Assembly (NCBI RefSeq): GCF_030852425.1
Contig: NZ_NSDM01000010.1
Location: 1-64,000, forward strand
Source of the DNA: Saccharothrix longispora
GTDB taxonomy: Bacteria > Actinomycetota > Actinomycetes > Mycobacteriales > Pseudonocardiaceae
DNA: 64,000 bases
Direction: 5' to 3'
Shown: in pieces, positions 46,765 to 56,286 of the stretch
How positions within the stretch are numbered: the stretch's first letter is position 1
Layout of the letters: the number at the start of each line of letters is the position of its first letter
Notes under the pieces: generated by a model
Databases searched by the model: none
Seen by the model: only the letters and a program-made list of their open reading frames with translations
What the model was told of the DNA's origin: nothing
Program-made: the position numbers and the translations under genes

Positions 46765-47889
46765 TCACCGGACCACGCGCACCGGCAGGTGGTCCAGCCC
46801 CCGCTGGGTGGCGGTCGGCCGTCGCACCGGGACGCCGGCGGGTTCGAGGCGCGTCACCCCGCCCAGCGCGTGCAGCAGCGCCAGCAGCACCTGCCTGCCC
46901 AGGTGGCCGCCGAAGCAGGAGTGCGTGCCCCGGCCCAACCCCAGGTGCGGGTTGGGGTTGCGGGTGAAGTCCGCGGTGTCGGGGTCGGGGAAGACCTCGG
47001 GGTCGCGGTTGGCCCCGGCCAGCACGACCACCACCACGTCACCCCGCGCCAGGCGCCGCCCGCGCAGCTCGACGTCCGCCTTGCAGTGCCTGCTGACGAC
47101 CTGCACCGGTCCGGCGAGCCGGATCAGCTCCTCGGCGCCGCGGCCGTCCAGCGCCGCCAGGTCCGCGCCTCGGCACGGGCCGTCCCCGACCAGCCACGCC
47201 ACCGCGTTGCCGAGCAGGTTGGCCGTGGTCGAGTAGCCGGCGTCGAACACTGCGCGCAGCGAGTTGCGCAGCACCCGCTCGTCGGGCGGCACCGCGGCCA
47301 GCACGCCGTCCGGTCGGGCCGCGGCACGCCACCGGTCGATCATCGCGTTCAGCGCGTCCCGGGCGGCCAGCGAGGGCGCCCGCCGCTCGGGGGCCAGGCC
47401 GGAGTCCATGCCGAGCACCAGCGTGCGCGAGGCCGACCGCAGCTGTTCGTGGTCGTGCGGCACGGGCACGCCGTAGAGGGCGCAGACCGCCCGCAGCGCG
47501 AGCGGTTCGGCCACCTCCGTCACGAGGTCGACCACGCCGTCGAGCCGGCCGACCAGCTCCTCCGCCGCCCTCCGCACGGCGTCCGCCCAGCCCGCGACCT
47601 CCTGGCGGCGGACCGCGTCGACGAACCGGTGCCGCACGGCGGTGTGCTCGGGCGGGTCGAGGGTCTGCACGCTGAGCACCTGCTCGGGGATCGGCTTCCC
47701 CAGTGCCCTCGGGTCCGAGCCGAAGGCGCCGGTGTCCTTGAGGACGCGGGTGCAGTCGTCGTACCGGGTGAGCACCCAGGCGGCCAGCTGCTCGTGCCGG
47801 TGCACCGGGTCCTCGGCCCGCAGGCGCGCGTACACGGCGTGCGGGTCGGCGAGCATGGCGTCCGACAGCGGGGCGAAGATGCTGCTCAC
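46765..47889 (-). CDS. Cytochrome P450, probable biaryl cross-linking enzyme of a minimal RiPP cluster
   Basis: 374 residues. Oxygen-activation helix AGYSTTANLLGNAV, ExxR-like region in the K helix (EELIRLAGPVQVVSR), and heme loop GLGRGTHSCFGGHLG with the axial Cys at about 325. The FG of the usual FGxGxHxCxG appears as LG. GTG 47889 with GGAGGAG is preferred over the ATG upstream. It follows, by 59 bases on the same strand, an 18-nt gene for MDYPH: in biarylitide clusters the P450 joins Tyr3 to His5 of an MxYxH peptide. Confidence 0.9.
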   Translation of the reverse strand: MSSIFAPLSDAMLADPHAVYARLRAEDPVHRHEQLAAWVLTRYDDCTRVLKDTGAFGSDPRALGKPIPEQVLSVQTLDPPEHTAVRHRFVDAVRRQEVAGWADAVRRAAEELVGRLDGVVDLVTEVAEPLALRAVCALYGVPVPHDHEQLRSASRTLVLGMDSGLAPERRAPSLAARDALNAMIDRWRAAARPDGVLAAVPPDERVLRNSLRAVFDAGYSTTANLLGNAVAWLVGDGPCRGADLAALDGRGAEELIRLAGPVQVVSRHCKADVELRGRRLARGDVVVVVLAGANRDPEVFPDPDTADFTRNPNPHLGLGRGTHSCFGGHLGRQVLLALLHALGGVTRLEPAGVPVRRPTATQRGLDHLPVRVVR

Positions 47890-47948
47890 CGTTCTCCTCC
47901 CGGGTCGGTGGGGCGCGGTCGCCCGCACCCCACCGCGTCACGGTTCAC

Positions 47949-47966
47949 CTAGTGGGGGTAGTCCAT
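47949..47966 (-). CDS. 18-nt gene for pentapeptide MDYPH, putative biarylitide-type RiPP precursor
   Basis: Codons ATG GAC TAC CCC CAC TAG encode MDYPH, matching the MxYxH motif of biarylitide precursors (the known example is MRYYH, among the smallest genes described). An exact GGAGG Shine-Dalgarno sequence (minus strand, 47979-47975) stands 8 bases before the ATG, overlapping the stop region of the M28 peptidase gene. A P450 follows 59 bases downstream. Asp2 and Pro4 differ from MRYYH, so this would be a sequence variant. Tiny size means chance occurrence must be considered, but motif, ribosome site and partner gene together are strong. Confidence 0.78.
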   Translation of the reverse strand: MDYPH

Positions 47967-47981
47967 CGGGGACACCTCCTC

Positions 47982-49352
47982 TCACCCGTCGAGGTCGTCG
48001 TCCACGGCGAAACGCCCCACGGCCCAGGCCATGGCGCGCATCGCCTCGCCCAACGCGCGGACGTGCACGTTGGACAGGTCGTCGCACGGCTGGTGGTAAC
48101 AGGGGTCGTAGGGCTGACCGGCGACGCCGCCGAACACGGTGGCCTCGTCGGCGGTCTTGATGCCCCGAACCCCGCCGAACGCGCCGCCCACCGGCACACC
48201 GGCGCGGGCGAACGGTTCCTGGTCGGAGCGGATGTCGCCGAGGTCGGCGGTGCGGAACGGCAGGCCCTGCACGCGGTACCCCTGGGTCAGCACGGCCTCC
48301 ACCACACCGGAGCCGGGCGGCCCCGCCGGCGCGCCGACGTCCGGGTGGTCGCTGTCGTCGCCGTCCACCACGAACCGCACGAAGTTCGGCGAGGCGATCA
48401 GCTCCCAGTTCAGGTAGAGCCGGATCGCGGCCAGCTCCTCCGGCGTGCGGGTGGCGACGTAGTGGGTGGAGCCGACGTTGATCAGCTCCTCCGCGCCCCA
48501 GAACGCGAAGCGCACCCGGTTCTCGACGCGGTGCTGGTGCGGTGCGAGCCGCACGGCGGTCTCCACCAGCGCCGAGACGCTGGTGGCGTTGTCGTTGATG
48601 CCCGGCCCGTCCTCGCCGCTGTCCAGGTGGGCGCCCGCCATGACGACGTGGTCCGCCCGACCCCCGGCGGTTTCGGCGAACACGTTGACGGTGGTGGCGT
48701 CGGAGGACCGCCCGCTCAGCTCCAGGACACCGCTGCCGGACAACGACTCCCCGTCGCGCCGGCTGACGAACGCCACCGGTAGCACGGCCCCGGTGGCCTG
48801 GCGGCGGATCACCGAGTCGGCCACCGGCGACGGGTCGTAGACCAGCAGGGCGCGCACACCGGCTTCCGAGGCCGCGATCGTCTTCGCCGCGGTCGTGCAG
48901 GCACCGCTGGGCGCGACCGCGATGGCGGTGCCCGGCGGGTAGTCGACGGGGGCGCACCCGGCCGCGGTCACGCGGGCGATGGAGCCCTCCACCCGTGTCG
49001 ACGGCGCGTACTGGGCCATGAGGACCCGCACCCGGGCGCCGGGCGAGGTGATCAGGGATTCGGTGACGACGGTGAACTCGCGATAAGGCACGGATTGCGT
49101 GGTCACCCGGTAGCCGGCGCGTTCGAGAACGCCTTCCAGGTGTTCGCGGGACATCTCGAAACCGGGTGAACCCGGTGCCCGGTTGCCACCTCCGGCCCGC
49201 GCCGCGGCGTCGAAGGCACGCACCGAGACCATGGCGTCACGGGTGCTCACCGAATGGGACAACCGCTGCGCCAACCAGGTGTTCGACGTGGCGGCCGCGA
49301 CGGGAACGGGAAAGAGCAGGGCTGAGAGCAGGACGAAAGCAACAATGCGCAT
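47982..49352 (-). CDS. Secreted M28 metallo-aminopeptidase (SGAP-like)
   Basis: 456 residues. Signal peptide 1-20 (MRIVAFVLLSALLFPVPVAA), a PA-like inserted domain, and the M28 zinc domain: GAHLDSGEDGPGINDNATSV, AFWGAEELINVGS, and CYHQPCDDLSN at the end supplying the last zinc His. Such enzymes remove N-terminal residues from peptides outside the cell. Its stop lies 15 bases before the MDYPH ATG on the same strand, so all three genes may be one transcript; trimming of the cross-linked peptide is possible but unproven. Confidence 0.88.
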   Translation of the reverse strand: MRIVAFVLLSALLFPVPVAAATSNTWLAQRLSHSVSTRDAMVSVRAFDAAARAGGGNRAPGSPGFEMSREHLEGVLERAGYRVTTQSVPYREFTVVTESLITSPGARVRVLMAQYAPSTRVEGSIARVTAAGCAPVDYPPGTAIAVAPSGACTTAAKTIAASEAGVRALLVYDPSPVADSVIRRQATGAVLPVAFVSRRDGESLSGSGVLELSGRSSDATTVNVFAETAGGRADHVVMAGAHLDSGEDGPGINDNATSVSALVETAVRLAPHQHRVENRVRFAFWGAEELINVGSTHYVATRTPEELAAIRLYLNWELIASPNFVRFVVDGDDSDHPDVGAPAGPPGSGVVEAVLTQGYRVQGLPFRTADLGDIRSDQEPFARAGVPVGGAFGGVRGIKTADEATVFGGVAGQPYDPCYHQPCDDLSNVHVRALGEAMRAMAWAVGRFAVDDDLDG

Positions 49353-49485
49353 GAATACCCCCGGAGACGGAGAGAATGCCCTCCCGACATTTTCGCCACC
49401 TGTTCGCAGGCTACTTCCACGAGTGGTGGCTTCGCAACCGCAGGGCTGATCCCGTTTATTTCACGACCGCGTGGAATCCATTCCA

Positions 49486-50269
49486 CGGGCCGCGCTCCGG
49501 AACGGCGCGGTGACGTGCCGCCGGCCGTCGGCGCCCTCGGTCCCGACCGCCACCACGTCGGCGGGGCTCGCCGCGACGGGCGCGAACGTGTCCTGGCCCG
49601 CGCTGGGCGGACTGCTCACGCCGGTCACCGGCATCGGTCCGGTGCTGCGGCCGAGGCGTCGGCGGACCTGGTCGGGGGACGCGCACCGGGCACCGGACCC
49701 ACCGTCCGGTGCTCCGCGCATCCGCCACCAGGTCGACGGGGCGTGCACCTTCGGCCCGGACCGGGCCGAGCAGCTGCTCGAGGCGCCGGGGTGACCGGGT
49801 GACCGCGTTCCTGGACTTCCTGACCGCGCCGTGATCGGCAGCCACGTCGTGCTGAGCGGCATGGCGTTCATCGGCGACGCCGTCTCGCCCGCCGTCTTCC
49901 CGGCATCGCCGTCGCCTTCGTGCTCGGCACCGACCCGGTGCTCGGCGGGGCGGTCGCGGGCGTGATCACCGCACTGCTGATCGCGGTGTTCCGCGCGGTC
50001 GGCCCGCCGGTGTTCCGGCTGGACGTGGTGCTGCACGCGATGGTGACCCTGACCATCGTGATCTCGGTGCAGGCGGTGGGCGACATCCTGGTGCTCGCCC
50101 TGCTCGTCACCCTCGCGGCCGCGGCCAGGTCGTGCTGACCCTGACCGCGGTGTCCTGCCGTGCCGGCTGTTCGCGCCGCGGCTGGCCGGGCGCGGCGCGG
50201 GCGTGGGCCGGGTGGGCGTGGCGCGGCCCGGCGGTCCTCCGCCGCCCGCGCCGCCCTCCCGGCGGGCGG
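49486..50269. other. Relic-containing intergenic region
   Basis: Between the M28 gene and the 807-residue protein there is no intact gene. It holds the ABC-permease relic at 49799 and, just before it, an open frame ending CTFGPDRAEQLLEAPG then TGA at 49792 that may be the tail of a lost upstream component. The remainder is Arg/Pro/Gly-rich frame noise. Confidence 0.4.
49799..50140 (+). pseudogene. Decayed metal ABC transporter permease (ABC-3/ZnuB type)
   Basis: Frames in sequence give TAFLDFLTAP, then VLSGMAFIGDAVSPAVFP, then VLGGAVAGVITALLIAVF and VFRLDVVLHAMVTLTIVISVQAVGDILVLALLVTLAAAAR. These are landmarks of Zn/Mn ABC-3 permeases (RGMAFIGDAVSHAVFPG, VQAVGNILVLALLVTPAA). Stops, frameshifts and a large central deletion are present. 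Transporter function has been lost here. Confidence 0.65.
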
Positions 50270-52693
50270 TCACCCGCTGCCCACCACCTCGGGGTGGATG
50301 ATGTGCACCCGACCTTCGCCGATGCCGGGGACGTTCGGCCTGAGGCCGTCGTAGTCGAAGTCCGGGTCGCGCAGGCTGGCCAGCACCTGCGAGACGTCCC
50401 AGTCGGGGAACTGCGTGGTGGCCAGGTGGGCGTCCGCGATCGCCTGGGTGGCCATGCCGAAGGCGTTGGCGCCGGCGGTCCGCTCGCTCTGCTCCGCCGT
50501 GTCCGCCAGCCCGGCGACCCACACCCGCGCCCACTTGTAGTCGTCCAGCACGTCCTGCGCCGCCACGACCACCCCGCCCGGCCCGGCGATCAACCGGATC
50601 GGGCGGTCGACGCGGTCCTTGCATGCCTTCAGCGTCGCGCCGATCGCGAGCAGCTTGAGCAACTGGTCCCCGCGGCCCGCGACCACCGGCACGACGGTGT
50701 CGGCCTCCGCGCACAGCCGCGCCACGTCCTCCTTCTTCAACGTGGGTTCGCCCTTGCCGCCCTTGCCGGGAGCCTCCTTCGCCACGACGTCCCTGTCCGC
50801 CGACCCGACGCCGCGCGCGTTCAACTCGTCGCGCAGCTCGTTGCTGAAGTACGGGTCGTCGGGGTCGTAGACGACGGCCGACCCCTGCTTGCCCTCACCC
50901 CTCACCCACGTGGCGATCTCCTCGGCGAAGGCCGCGTTGAACGGTGACGAGAGGAACATGTTCGGGTTCTGGGCCATTTCGCTGCCGTACATCGCCGCGC
51001 CGATCACCGGTATCCCGGTGAGGCCGCCGACCGCCTCCAGCGCCTCCGGCCTGCTCTGCGAGATGCCGATGACCGCCGCGAGTTCACCCCGCCCCACCCG
51101 CTCGCGCTCGGCGATCCGCTCGGCCACCCAGCGACCGTCGGTGAAGCGGTCGCCGCTGTTGGCGAGGATCAGCTTGACCGGGACCCTCCCGTCGTCGCTG
51201 TCGGCGAGCCGGTTGTGCTCCTGGTGCAGGTCCACGACCCCGGCCAACTGCCAGATCGCGTTCGGCGGCGCCGTGCTCTCCGCCTGGTCGGCGCGGGTCA
51301 GCGGCCCGAAGAACACCACGGTCCGGTAGTAGCGCGGTTCGCCCTGCCGGTCCTTGAGCCGGTCCACGGCCTCGTTGTTCTCGGCCACCCGCTGCTCGAG
51401 CAGCCCGAGGTCCGGCACCTTGTCGCCGAAGCCGGTCTTGCCGCTGACGAAGCTGCACCCGCTCTCGATCACGCCGACCCGTTCACCGGTGGCGTTCACC
51501 CTCGTGTCCGCGCAACCGCCGCGCAGGTAGTGGTGGACGCCCACGCCGAGCCCGCCCGCCACCACGGTGAGCACCAGGGCCAACGGCACGAAGGCCGACA
51601 CGCCGGGCACCCGCGGCGCGACCGCCTTGTGCGGCGTCAGCCGGATCTCGACAGCGGGGTCGACCACCTCGTCCCGGGGGAGCCGGACGGCCAGGTACGG
51701 CGGCCGGGGCAGCGCGGTGCGGTCCCCCTTGAGGAACCGGCGCAGCGCCTTCGCCGCCTCCGGCACGGTGTGCACGGTCTTCGCGACGCGCTCGGCGTGC
51801 CCGGGAGCCAGCGTGCCGACGACCAGCAGCGGGGCGGGCTCGTGGTCCTTCACCTGCTCGGCGAACTGGTCGAGCAGCGCCGCCGTGAGCGGGTGCACGC
51901 CGTCGAGCAGCACGACCGGCGTCCACTGGCGCCGACGGCGGCGCGGTGAGATCCGGCCACGCCGCATCACGTCGGCCAGGTCCTGGAGGATCGAGCCGAC
52001 CAGGAGTCGGCGGCGCAGGTCGGTGTGGCCGTCCGGGTTGCCGGCGGGCAGCAGGAGCAACGCCTGGTACGGGAAACCCCCGCCCGTGCGGCCGGCGTTC
52101 GCGAACTGCTCGCGGAGCCGCCGCGTCGACCGCCCGTTGAGCCTCCTGGAGAACAGCCACCTGCTCGGCCCGCTCAGGATCGCGGTGAGCACCACGCCGA
52201 TCCACTGGATCGGGAAATTCGCGCTGCTCATCTCCCGGGCCCAGGTGAGGAGGGAGTGGCGGCTCTCCCAACGCCGGTACAGCAGGGTGAGGAGGGTGGA
52301 TTTCTGCGTCGCCACGGACGTCCAGTTGACGTCCTGGCCGACTTCCAGGACGTCGAGGACCAATTGGAAGCGAGGGGTTCTCCAATTCCGGCCGGCACCG
52401 CGGGGAGTGGTGTTCTTCAACTCCTGCACGAGCAGGTCGAGGAGTGCCGCGTCCGACGGCAGGTCGTTCCCGGCGGACGCCTCGGCGAGGTCCGGCTTCG
52501 CGTGCGCGTGCGGCACCAGGTCCCGGCCGTCGAAGTCCGACAACCGGCGCTCGACGTCGGTGAGGAACTCGCTGTTCGACGCGGGGTCGTCGGACGTCGC
52601 GACGACCACCGGCGAGGGCGCGGCGGGTCGGTTGCCGATGATGTCCTCCAACGCGAAGACCAGGTCGTCCATGCCGTCGACCGGTTTGAGCAT
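50270..52693 (-). CDS. Membrane-anchored receptor-like protein with type-1 periplasmic-binding fold
   Basis: 807 residues. The N-terminal ~380 are cytoplasmic-like, with a hydrophobic patch (IQWIGVVLTAILSG near 170) and strands as in an ATPase-like domain but no clear Walker A. A transmembrane helix (VPLALVLTVVAGGLGVGV near 385) leads to a C-terminal domain resembling branched-chain amino-acid binding proteins (VPVKLILANSGD, VIGISQSRPEALEAVG, GSAVVYDPDDPYFSNEL, VWVAGLAD). This is not a normal ABC ligand-binding protein; it looks like a sensor with a large intracellular module. ATG 52693. Confidence 0.72.
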   Translation of the reverse strand: MLKPVDGMDDLVFALEDIIGNRPAAPSPVVVATSDDPASNSEFLTDVERRLSDFDGRDLVPHAHAKPDLAEASAGNDLPSDAALLDLLVQELKNTTPRGAGRNWRTPRFQLVLDVLEVGQDVNWTSVATQKSTLLTLLYRRWESRHSLLTWAREMSSANFPIQWIGVVLTAILSGPSRWLFSRRLNGRSTRRLREQFANAGRTGGGFPYQALLLLPAGNPDGHTDLRRRLLVGSILQDLADVMRRGRISPRRRRRQWTPVVLLDGVHPLTAALLDQFAEQVKDHEPAPLLVVGTLAPGHAERVAKTVHTVPEAAKALRRFLKGDRTALPRPPYLAVRLPRDEVVDPAVEIRLTPHKAVAPRVPGVSAFVPLALVLTVVAGGLGVGVHHYLRGGCADTRVNATGERVGVIESGCSFVSGKTGFGDKVPDLGLLEQRVAENNEAVDRLKDRQGEPRYYRTVVFFGPLTRADQAESTAPPNAIWQLAGVVDLHQEHNRLADSDDGRVPVKLILANSGDRFTDGRWVAERIAERERVGRGELAAVIGISQSRPEALEAVGGLTGIPVIGAAMYGSEMAQNPNMFLSSPFNAAFAEEIATWVRGEGKQGSAVVYDPDDPYFSNELRDELNARGVGSADRDVVAKEAPGKGGKGEPTLKKEDVARLCAEADTVVPVVAGRGDQLLKLLAIGATLKACKDRVDRPIRLIAGPGGVVVAAQDVLDDYKWARVWVAGLADTAEQSERTAGANAFGMATQAIADAHLATTQFPDWDVSQVLASLRDPDFDYDGLRPNVPGIGEGRVHIIHPEVVGSG

Positions 52694-53053
52694 CCGACCC
52701 TCCGAGTTGTCGTCACCGAATGCTCGGGCTATCGTCCCGGCGGTGTCCGCGTTACCGGGGTGATCGTGCGGGATGCCGAATGGAATTGGGCCGCAGATAT
52801 GCGGAAAACTGTTTCGAGTTGCCCGGCCCCGGCGCGGGAATCGGCTGATCGCCTGGTTCGGGCGGCCAATCGGGTCCGGGAACCGGCCCGGGTCGCCGGT
52901 GCCCGCGCGGACGACGGCGCACGGGGCCGACCGCAGCGCGTTGTCGTGTACCCGCCCCGCAGTGGGTACACCGGCGGGGACACCCCGGGAACGGGGGTCC
53001 GCCGGCGGCGACGCCGCCGGCCGCCCGGTGGCGATACGGCAGGAGGCAGGGTG

Positions 53054-53647
53054 GTGGAGCAGTCTCCCCGTCCTCGGCGGCCCTTACCCGATCCCGACGT
53101 GTTCGGGGAGGCGGCGGTGCGGGAGTTCCTCGATCCGTGGCACCCGCGGGCCAGCGTCGAGGGCGACCGCCCCGAGCGGGTGTTCGTCGACCCCGAACGG
53201 GTGTTGGACAACATCACCCTGGCCCTGCACCGGTTCGACGTCGACATCGACTCACCGCCGGCGTTCGAACCCGACACGGTGACGGTGAACGAGCTGTCGG
53301 TGATGCTCGACGACCCCGACCGGGCGGCGGCGATGGTGGCGCACCTGGTCAACATCGCCGTGCAGCTCATGGCGGCCCGGTACCCGGAGCCGCTCGTCCG
53401 GTTCCCGCTGCCCGACACCTACGACCTGCGCGACGTCGACCGGCTGGCCGTCGGCGACCACGAGCACGACCTCGCCCGCACCATCCTCAACCGGCGCCTG
53501 GCCGCGGACGAGGACCTGCACCCGGACGACCTCGTCGAGATGCTGCGCCCGCTGGGACCCGGCGGGCAGGTCCACGTCCTGGTCGCCCTGTGCCGCATGT
53601 ACCGGCACAAGCTCCTCGCGCTCAAGCACCACACCGGCACCCGCTGA
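53054..53647 (+). CDS. Hypothetical acidic protein
   Basis: 197 residues from GTG 53054 (GTG 53051 also possible; GGAGG at 53042-53046). Mostly helical, acidic, soluble: DPERVLDNITLALHRFDVDIDS, AAAMVAHLVNIAVQLMAARYPE, DLHPDDLVEMLRPLGPG, VHVLVALCRMYRHKLLALK. No family recognised. Divergent from the 807-residue receptor gene; a functional link is possible. Confidence 0.65.
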   Translation: MEQSPRPRRPLPDPDVFGEAAVREFLDPWHPRASVEGDRPERVFVDPERVLDNITLALHRFDVDIDSPPAFEPDTVTVNELSVMLDDPDRAAAMVAHLVNIAVQLMAARYPEPLVRFPLPDTYDLRDVDRLAVGDHEHDLARTILNRRLAADEDLHPDDLVEMLRPLGPGGQVHVLVALCRMYRHKLLALKHHTGTR

Positions 53648-53660
53648 CACCGGCCGGCCC

Positions 53661-53701
53661 GCCCGTGCCGCGTGCGACGATCGCGTCGACGCGGCACGGG
53701 C
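53661..53701. terminator. Hairpin between convergent genes
   Basis: GCCCGTGCCGCGT and ACGCGGCACGGGC pair perfectly (13 bp) around a 15-base loop, between the hypothetical gene stop (53647) and the PepSY gene end (53729). Suits bidirectional termination. Confidence 0.75.
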
Positions 53702-53728
53702 GCGCTCACCGGGACGTGGCCGAACCGC

Positions 53729-55169
53729 TCACCCGCCCTGCCCGGCCGTCCGGCCGCCGGCACGCCGGCGGGCCAGGCCGAGCAGCCCGTCCACGACGAG
53801 GAAGGCGAGCAGGCTCGCCCCCGGCAGCGGGATCGCCCAGCCGACGGCGATCAGCACGAGCGGGGCGGGGACGACGAACCACAGGGGGAAGTGCTGCCAC
53901 GTGCCCCGCTTGGGCGCGCCGCCCAGGGGCGCGCGGCGGTCGGCGCGGGTCGGGCGGCGCTGCCACCACATCCGGTAGCCGAGCACGACCAGCGCCAGGA
54001 TGCCCGCCGCCGGCAGGAACAGGGCGACCTGGTTGGCCACGCCGAACAACCGGCCCATGTGGGCCTGGATGCCCAGCGTCGACAGCGTGGCGAGCACGGG
54101 GCGGTCGGCGAAGTCGGCCCGCGCGGTGACGCCCCCGCTCGCGGGGTCCACGGCGACCGCGTCGAGGCGGACCGGCCAGGTCCGGTCGTTCTGGGTGGCG
54201 GTCCAGGCGGTGCCGGGCGCGCTCGCCACGCCGAGCTTCACCGGACCGTCCAGGCCGGCGTCGCGGGCCGCGACGAGCACCCGGTCGAACACCGCCGGGT
54301 CCACCGGCCCGATGCCCCGCGACGCGTCGCGGGGCTCCCCGTGGCCGTCCGAGCCGGCGGTGCCCCGGTGCCGGTCAGGCTCGTGTCCAGCACGGGGTCC
54401 TGGCGTCGAGCGCCGTCAGTGCCGCGCTGAAGTTCTCCCCGGCGTAGGTGGACCAGGTCAGGCCGGTGGCGGACAGGAACAGCGCCCCCGGCAGCACCCA
54501 CGTGCCGGTGCTGCCGTGCCAGGACCGGGTCCCGCGCACGCCCTTGGCTCCCGGCCCCGGCGCGAGCACGGCCCGGACGCGGCGACGTGCGGCCCGCTGC
54601 CGGGCCACCCACAGCGCCACGCCACCCAGCGAGATCACCCACAGCCAGCTCGCCGCCAGCTCCGAGTAGAGCCGGCCCGGCTCGCCGAGGTGCAGGTGCC
54701 GGTGCAGGCCGCCCAGCCAGGTCGTGGCCGGCGTGGAGTCGAACGAGGTCGTCAACTGGCCCCGCACCCGCGCGGTGTACGGGTCGACGTAGACCGTCCG
54801 GTCGTGCCCCTCCGCGAGGCCGGGCAGGGAGAACACGACCCGTGTCGTGGCCTCCGGGGCGTCGGCGGTCAGCACGGAGGTGACCGCGCCCCCGGGCAGG
54901 GCTGCCTGGGCGGCGGCGACCTGCTCCGCCAACGGACGTGGCGCGCCCGTGGCCGCCGGCACCTCCAGCACGTCGTCGTGGAGCACGGCGTCGAGCTGCG
55001 GCGCGAACGCGTAGAGCAGCCCCGACAAGGCTGCCACGAGCAGGAACGGTGCCACCAGCACGCCGGTGTAGAAGTGCAGTCGGCGCAGCAGCGGCAGCAC
55101 GGACACCCGGACCGGGCCGGGGGCCTCGTCGGTCCGCGCGTGCACGTCGTCGACGGGGGGAGCGGACAC
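53729..55169 (-). pseudogene. PepSY-associated membrane protein with two frameshifts
   Basis: From GTG 55169 (GAGGTG site upstream) one frame encodes LHFYTGVLVAPFLLVAALSGLLYAF, DRTVYVDPYTARVRGQ, WLGGLHRHLHLGEPGRL (PepSY_TM signature) and ends early at TGA 54375. The remaining half (VDPAVFDRVLVAARDAGL, LSTLGIQAHMGRLFGVANQ, three helices) continues in another frame to 53729. Two small indels around 54370-54400 would restore one ~475-residue protein of the usual size. The ECF sigma gene lies just upstream. Either a recent pseudogene or local assembly error. Confidence 0.7.
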
Positions 55170-55307
55170 GGGGCACCTCGGGCGGGGAAGAGGGGAAGAC
55201 CTGTCCACTGGTCGGATGCGACCGCCGTCCGGTTCCCGGGACCCCCGACCGGACGTCGGGGTTCCGCACTCCGCTACCGCGACCCGCGAACCGCGCGCCG
55301 TGCCGGG

Positions 55308-55874
55308 TCAGCCGGCTTCGGAGGCCTCGCCGTCGGTGACCTCGTCGTCCGTGGCGCGCAGCAGGTCGTCGCGGGCGCGGGCCACCCGGGAGCGGATCGT
55401 GCCGACCGGGCAGCCCACGACCTCCGCCGCCTCGGCGTAGGGCAGGCCCAGCACCTGGGTGAGGACGAGGGCTTCACGGCGATCCGGGGCCAGTGCGTCG
55501 AGCAGCACGTTCAGCTCGACGGTGTTCTCGAAGCCGGGGGCGACGGCCTTGCGGTCGGCCTCCCGCACCCAGTCCGCGCCGGGGGACAACCGGGGACGCG
55601 CCTGCGCCATGCGGATGTGGTCGACCACCACGCGGCGGGCGATGACCAGCAGCCAGGTGCGGGCGGAGGAGCGCCCGGCGAAGCGGCGCAGGCTCGGCAG
55701 GGCACGGGCGTAGGTCTCCTGGGCGAGGTCGTCGGCCAGGCCGACGTCGGCCAGGTGGGCGACGAAGCGCCACACGTCCCGCTGGGTGGCGCGGACGAAC
55801 CGCTCCAGGGCGGCGTGGTCGCCGGAACGCGCGGCCAGCGCCCAGCGTGTCACCTCGTCGTCGGAAGCTTTCAC
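55308..55874 (-). CDS. ECF RNA polymerase sigma factor
   Basis: 188 residues. Region 2 ([38 protein letters not shown]) and region 4 ([28 protein letters not shown], the HTH) are intact. GTG 55874 is taken as the start since region 2 begins just inside; upstream residues are Arg/Pro-rich noise. The PepSY gene follows on the same strand. No anti-sigma gene of clear type is adjacent; possibly SigC-like. Confidence 0.87.
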   Translation of the reverse strand: MKASDDEVTRWALAARSGDHAALERFVRATQRDVWRFVAHLADVGLADDLAQETYARALPSLRRFAGRSSARTWLLVIARRVVVDHIRMAQARPRLSPGADWVREADRKAVAPGFENTVELNVLLDALAPDRREALVLTQVLGLPYAEAAEVVGCPVGTIRSRVARARDDLLRATDDEVTDGEASEAG

Positions 55875-56286
55875 GATTCCGGATCGTAACCACGCGCCGC
55901 CGGGAACTCGTGGGCCGAATGGAGCGACTACCGACAGGTGGACCGCCGGGACCGGGCGCGACCACAGCGACCCCGGTCGACGACGCCGGGGCGATGCCGG
56001 CGACCAGCGCCCCGCCGCCGGGGGAGGAGGTCGTCCGCGGGCGGCCCGAGGTGCACCGGGCGCGCCACCCGGACCGACGGGCTCCCGGGGAGCGCGGACG
56101 CGCCGTCCACGTCGGCCGCCGTCCGGAAGCCGTCGGTCACGCGGTGCGGGCCGACGCCGGTCGGCCGGGCCGAACCGTCCGAACCGGACGGTCACGGCGG
56201 TGCCGGGTGCGGTGCCGCAAGTCGGCGGGCGCCCCTCGCTCTTCCGACTCCCGGAGTCCTACCGGGTGCGCGACGCCGGCGGGGCG
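55875..56286. other. Gap without a gene
   Basis: 412 bases between the flavohemoglobin pseudogene end and the sigma factor start; Arg/Gly/Pro-rich frames only, no motif. It must contain the promoter of the sigma gene. Confidence 0.4.
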
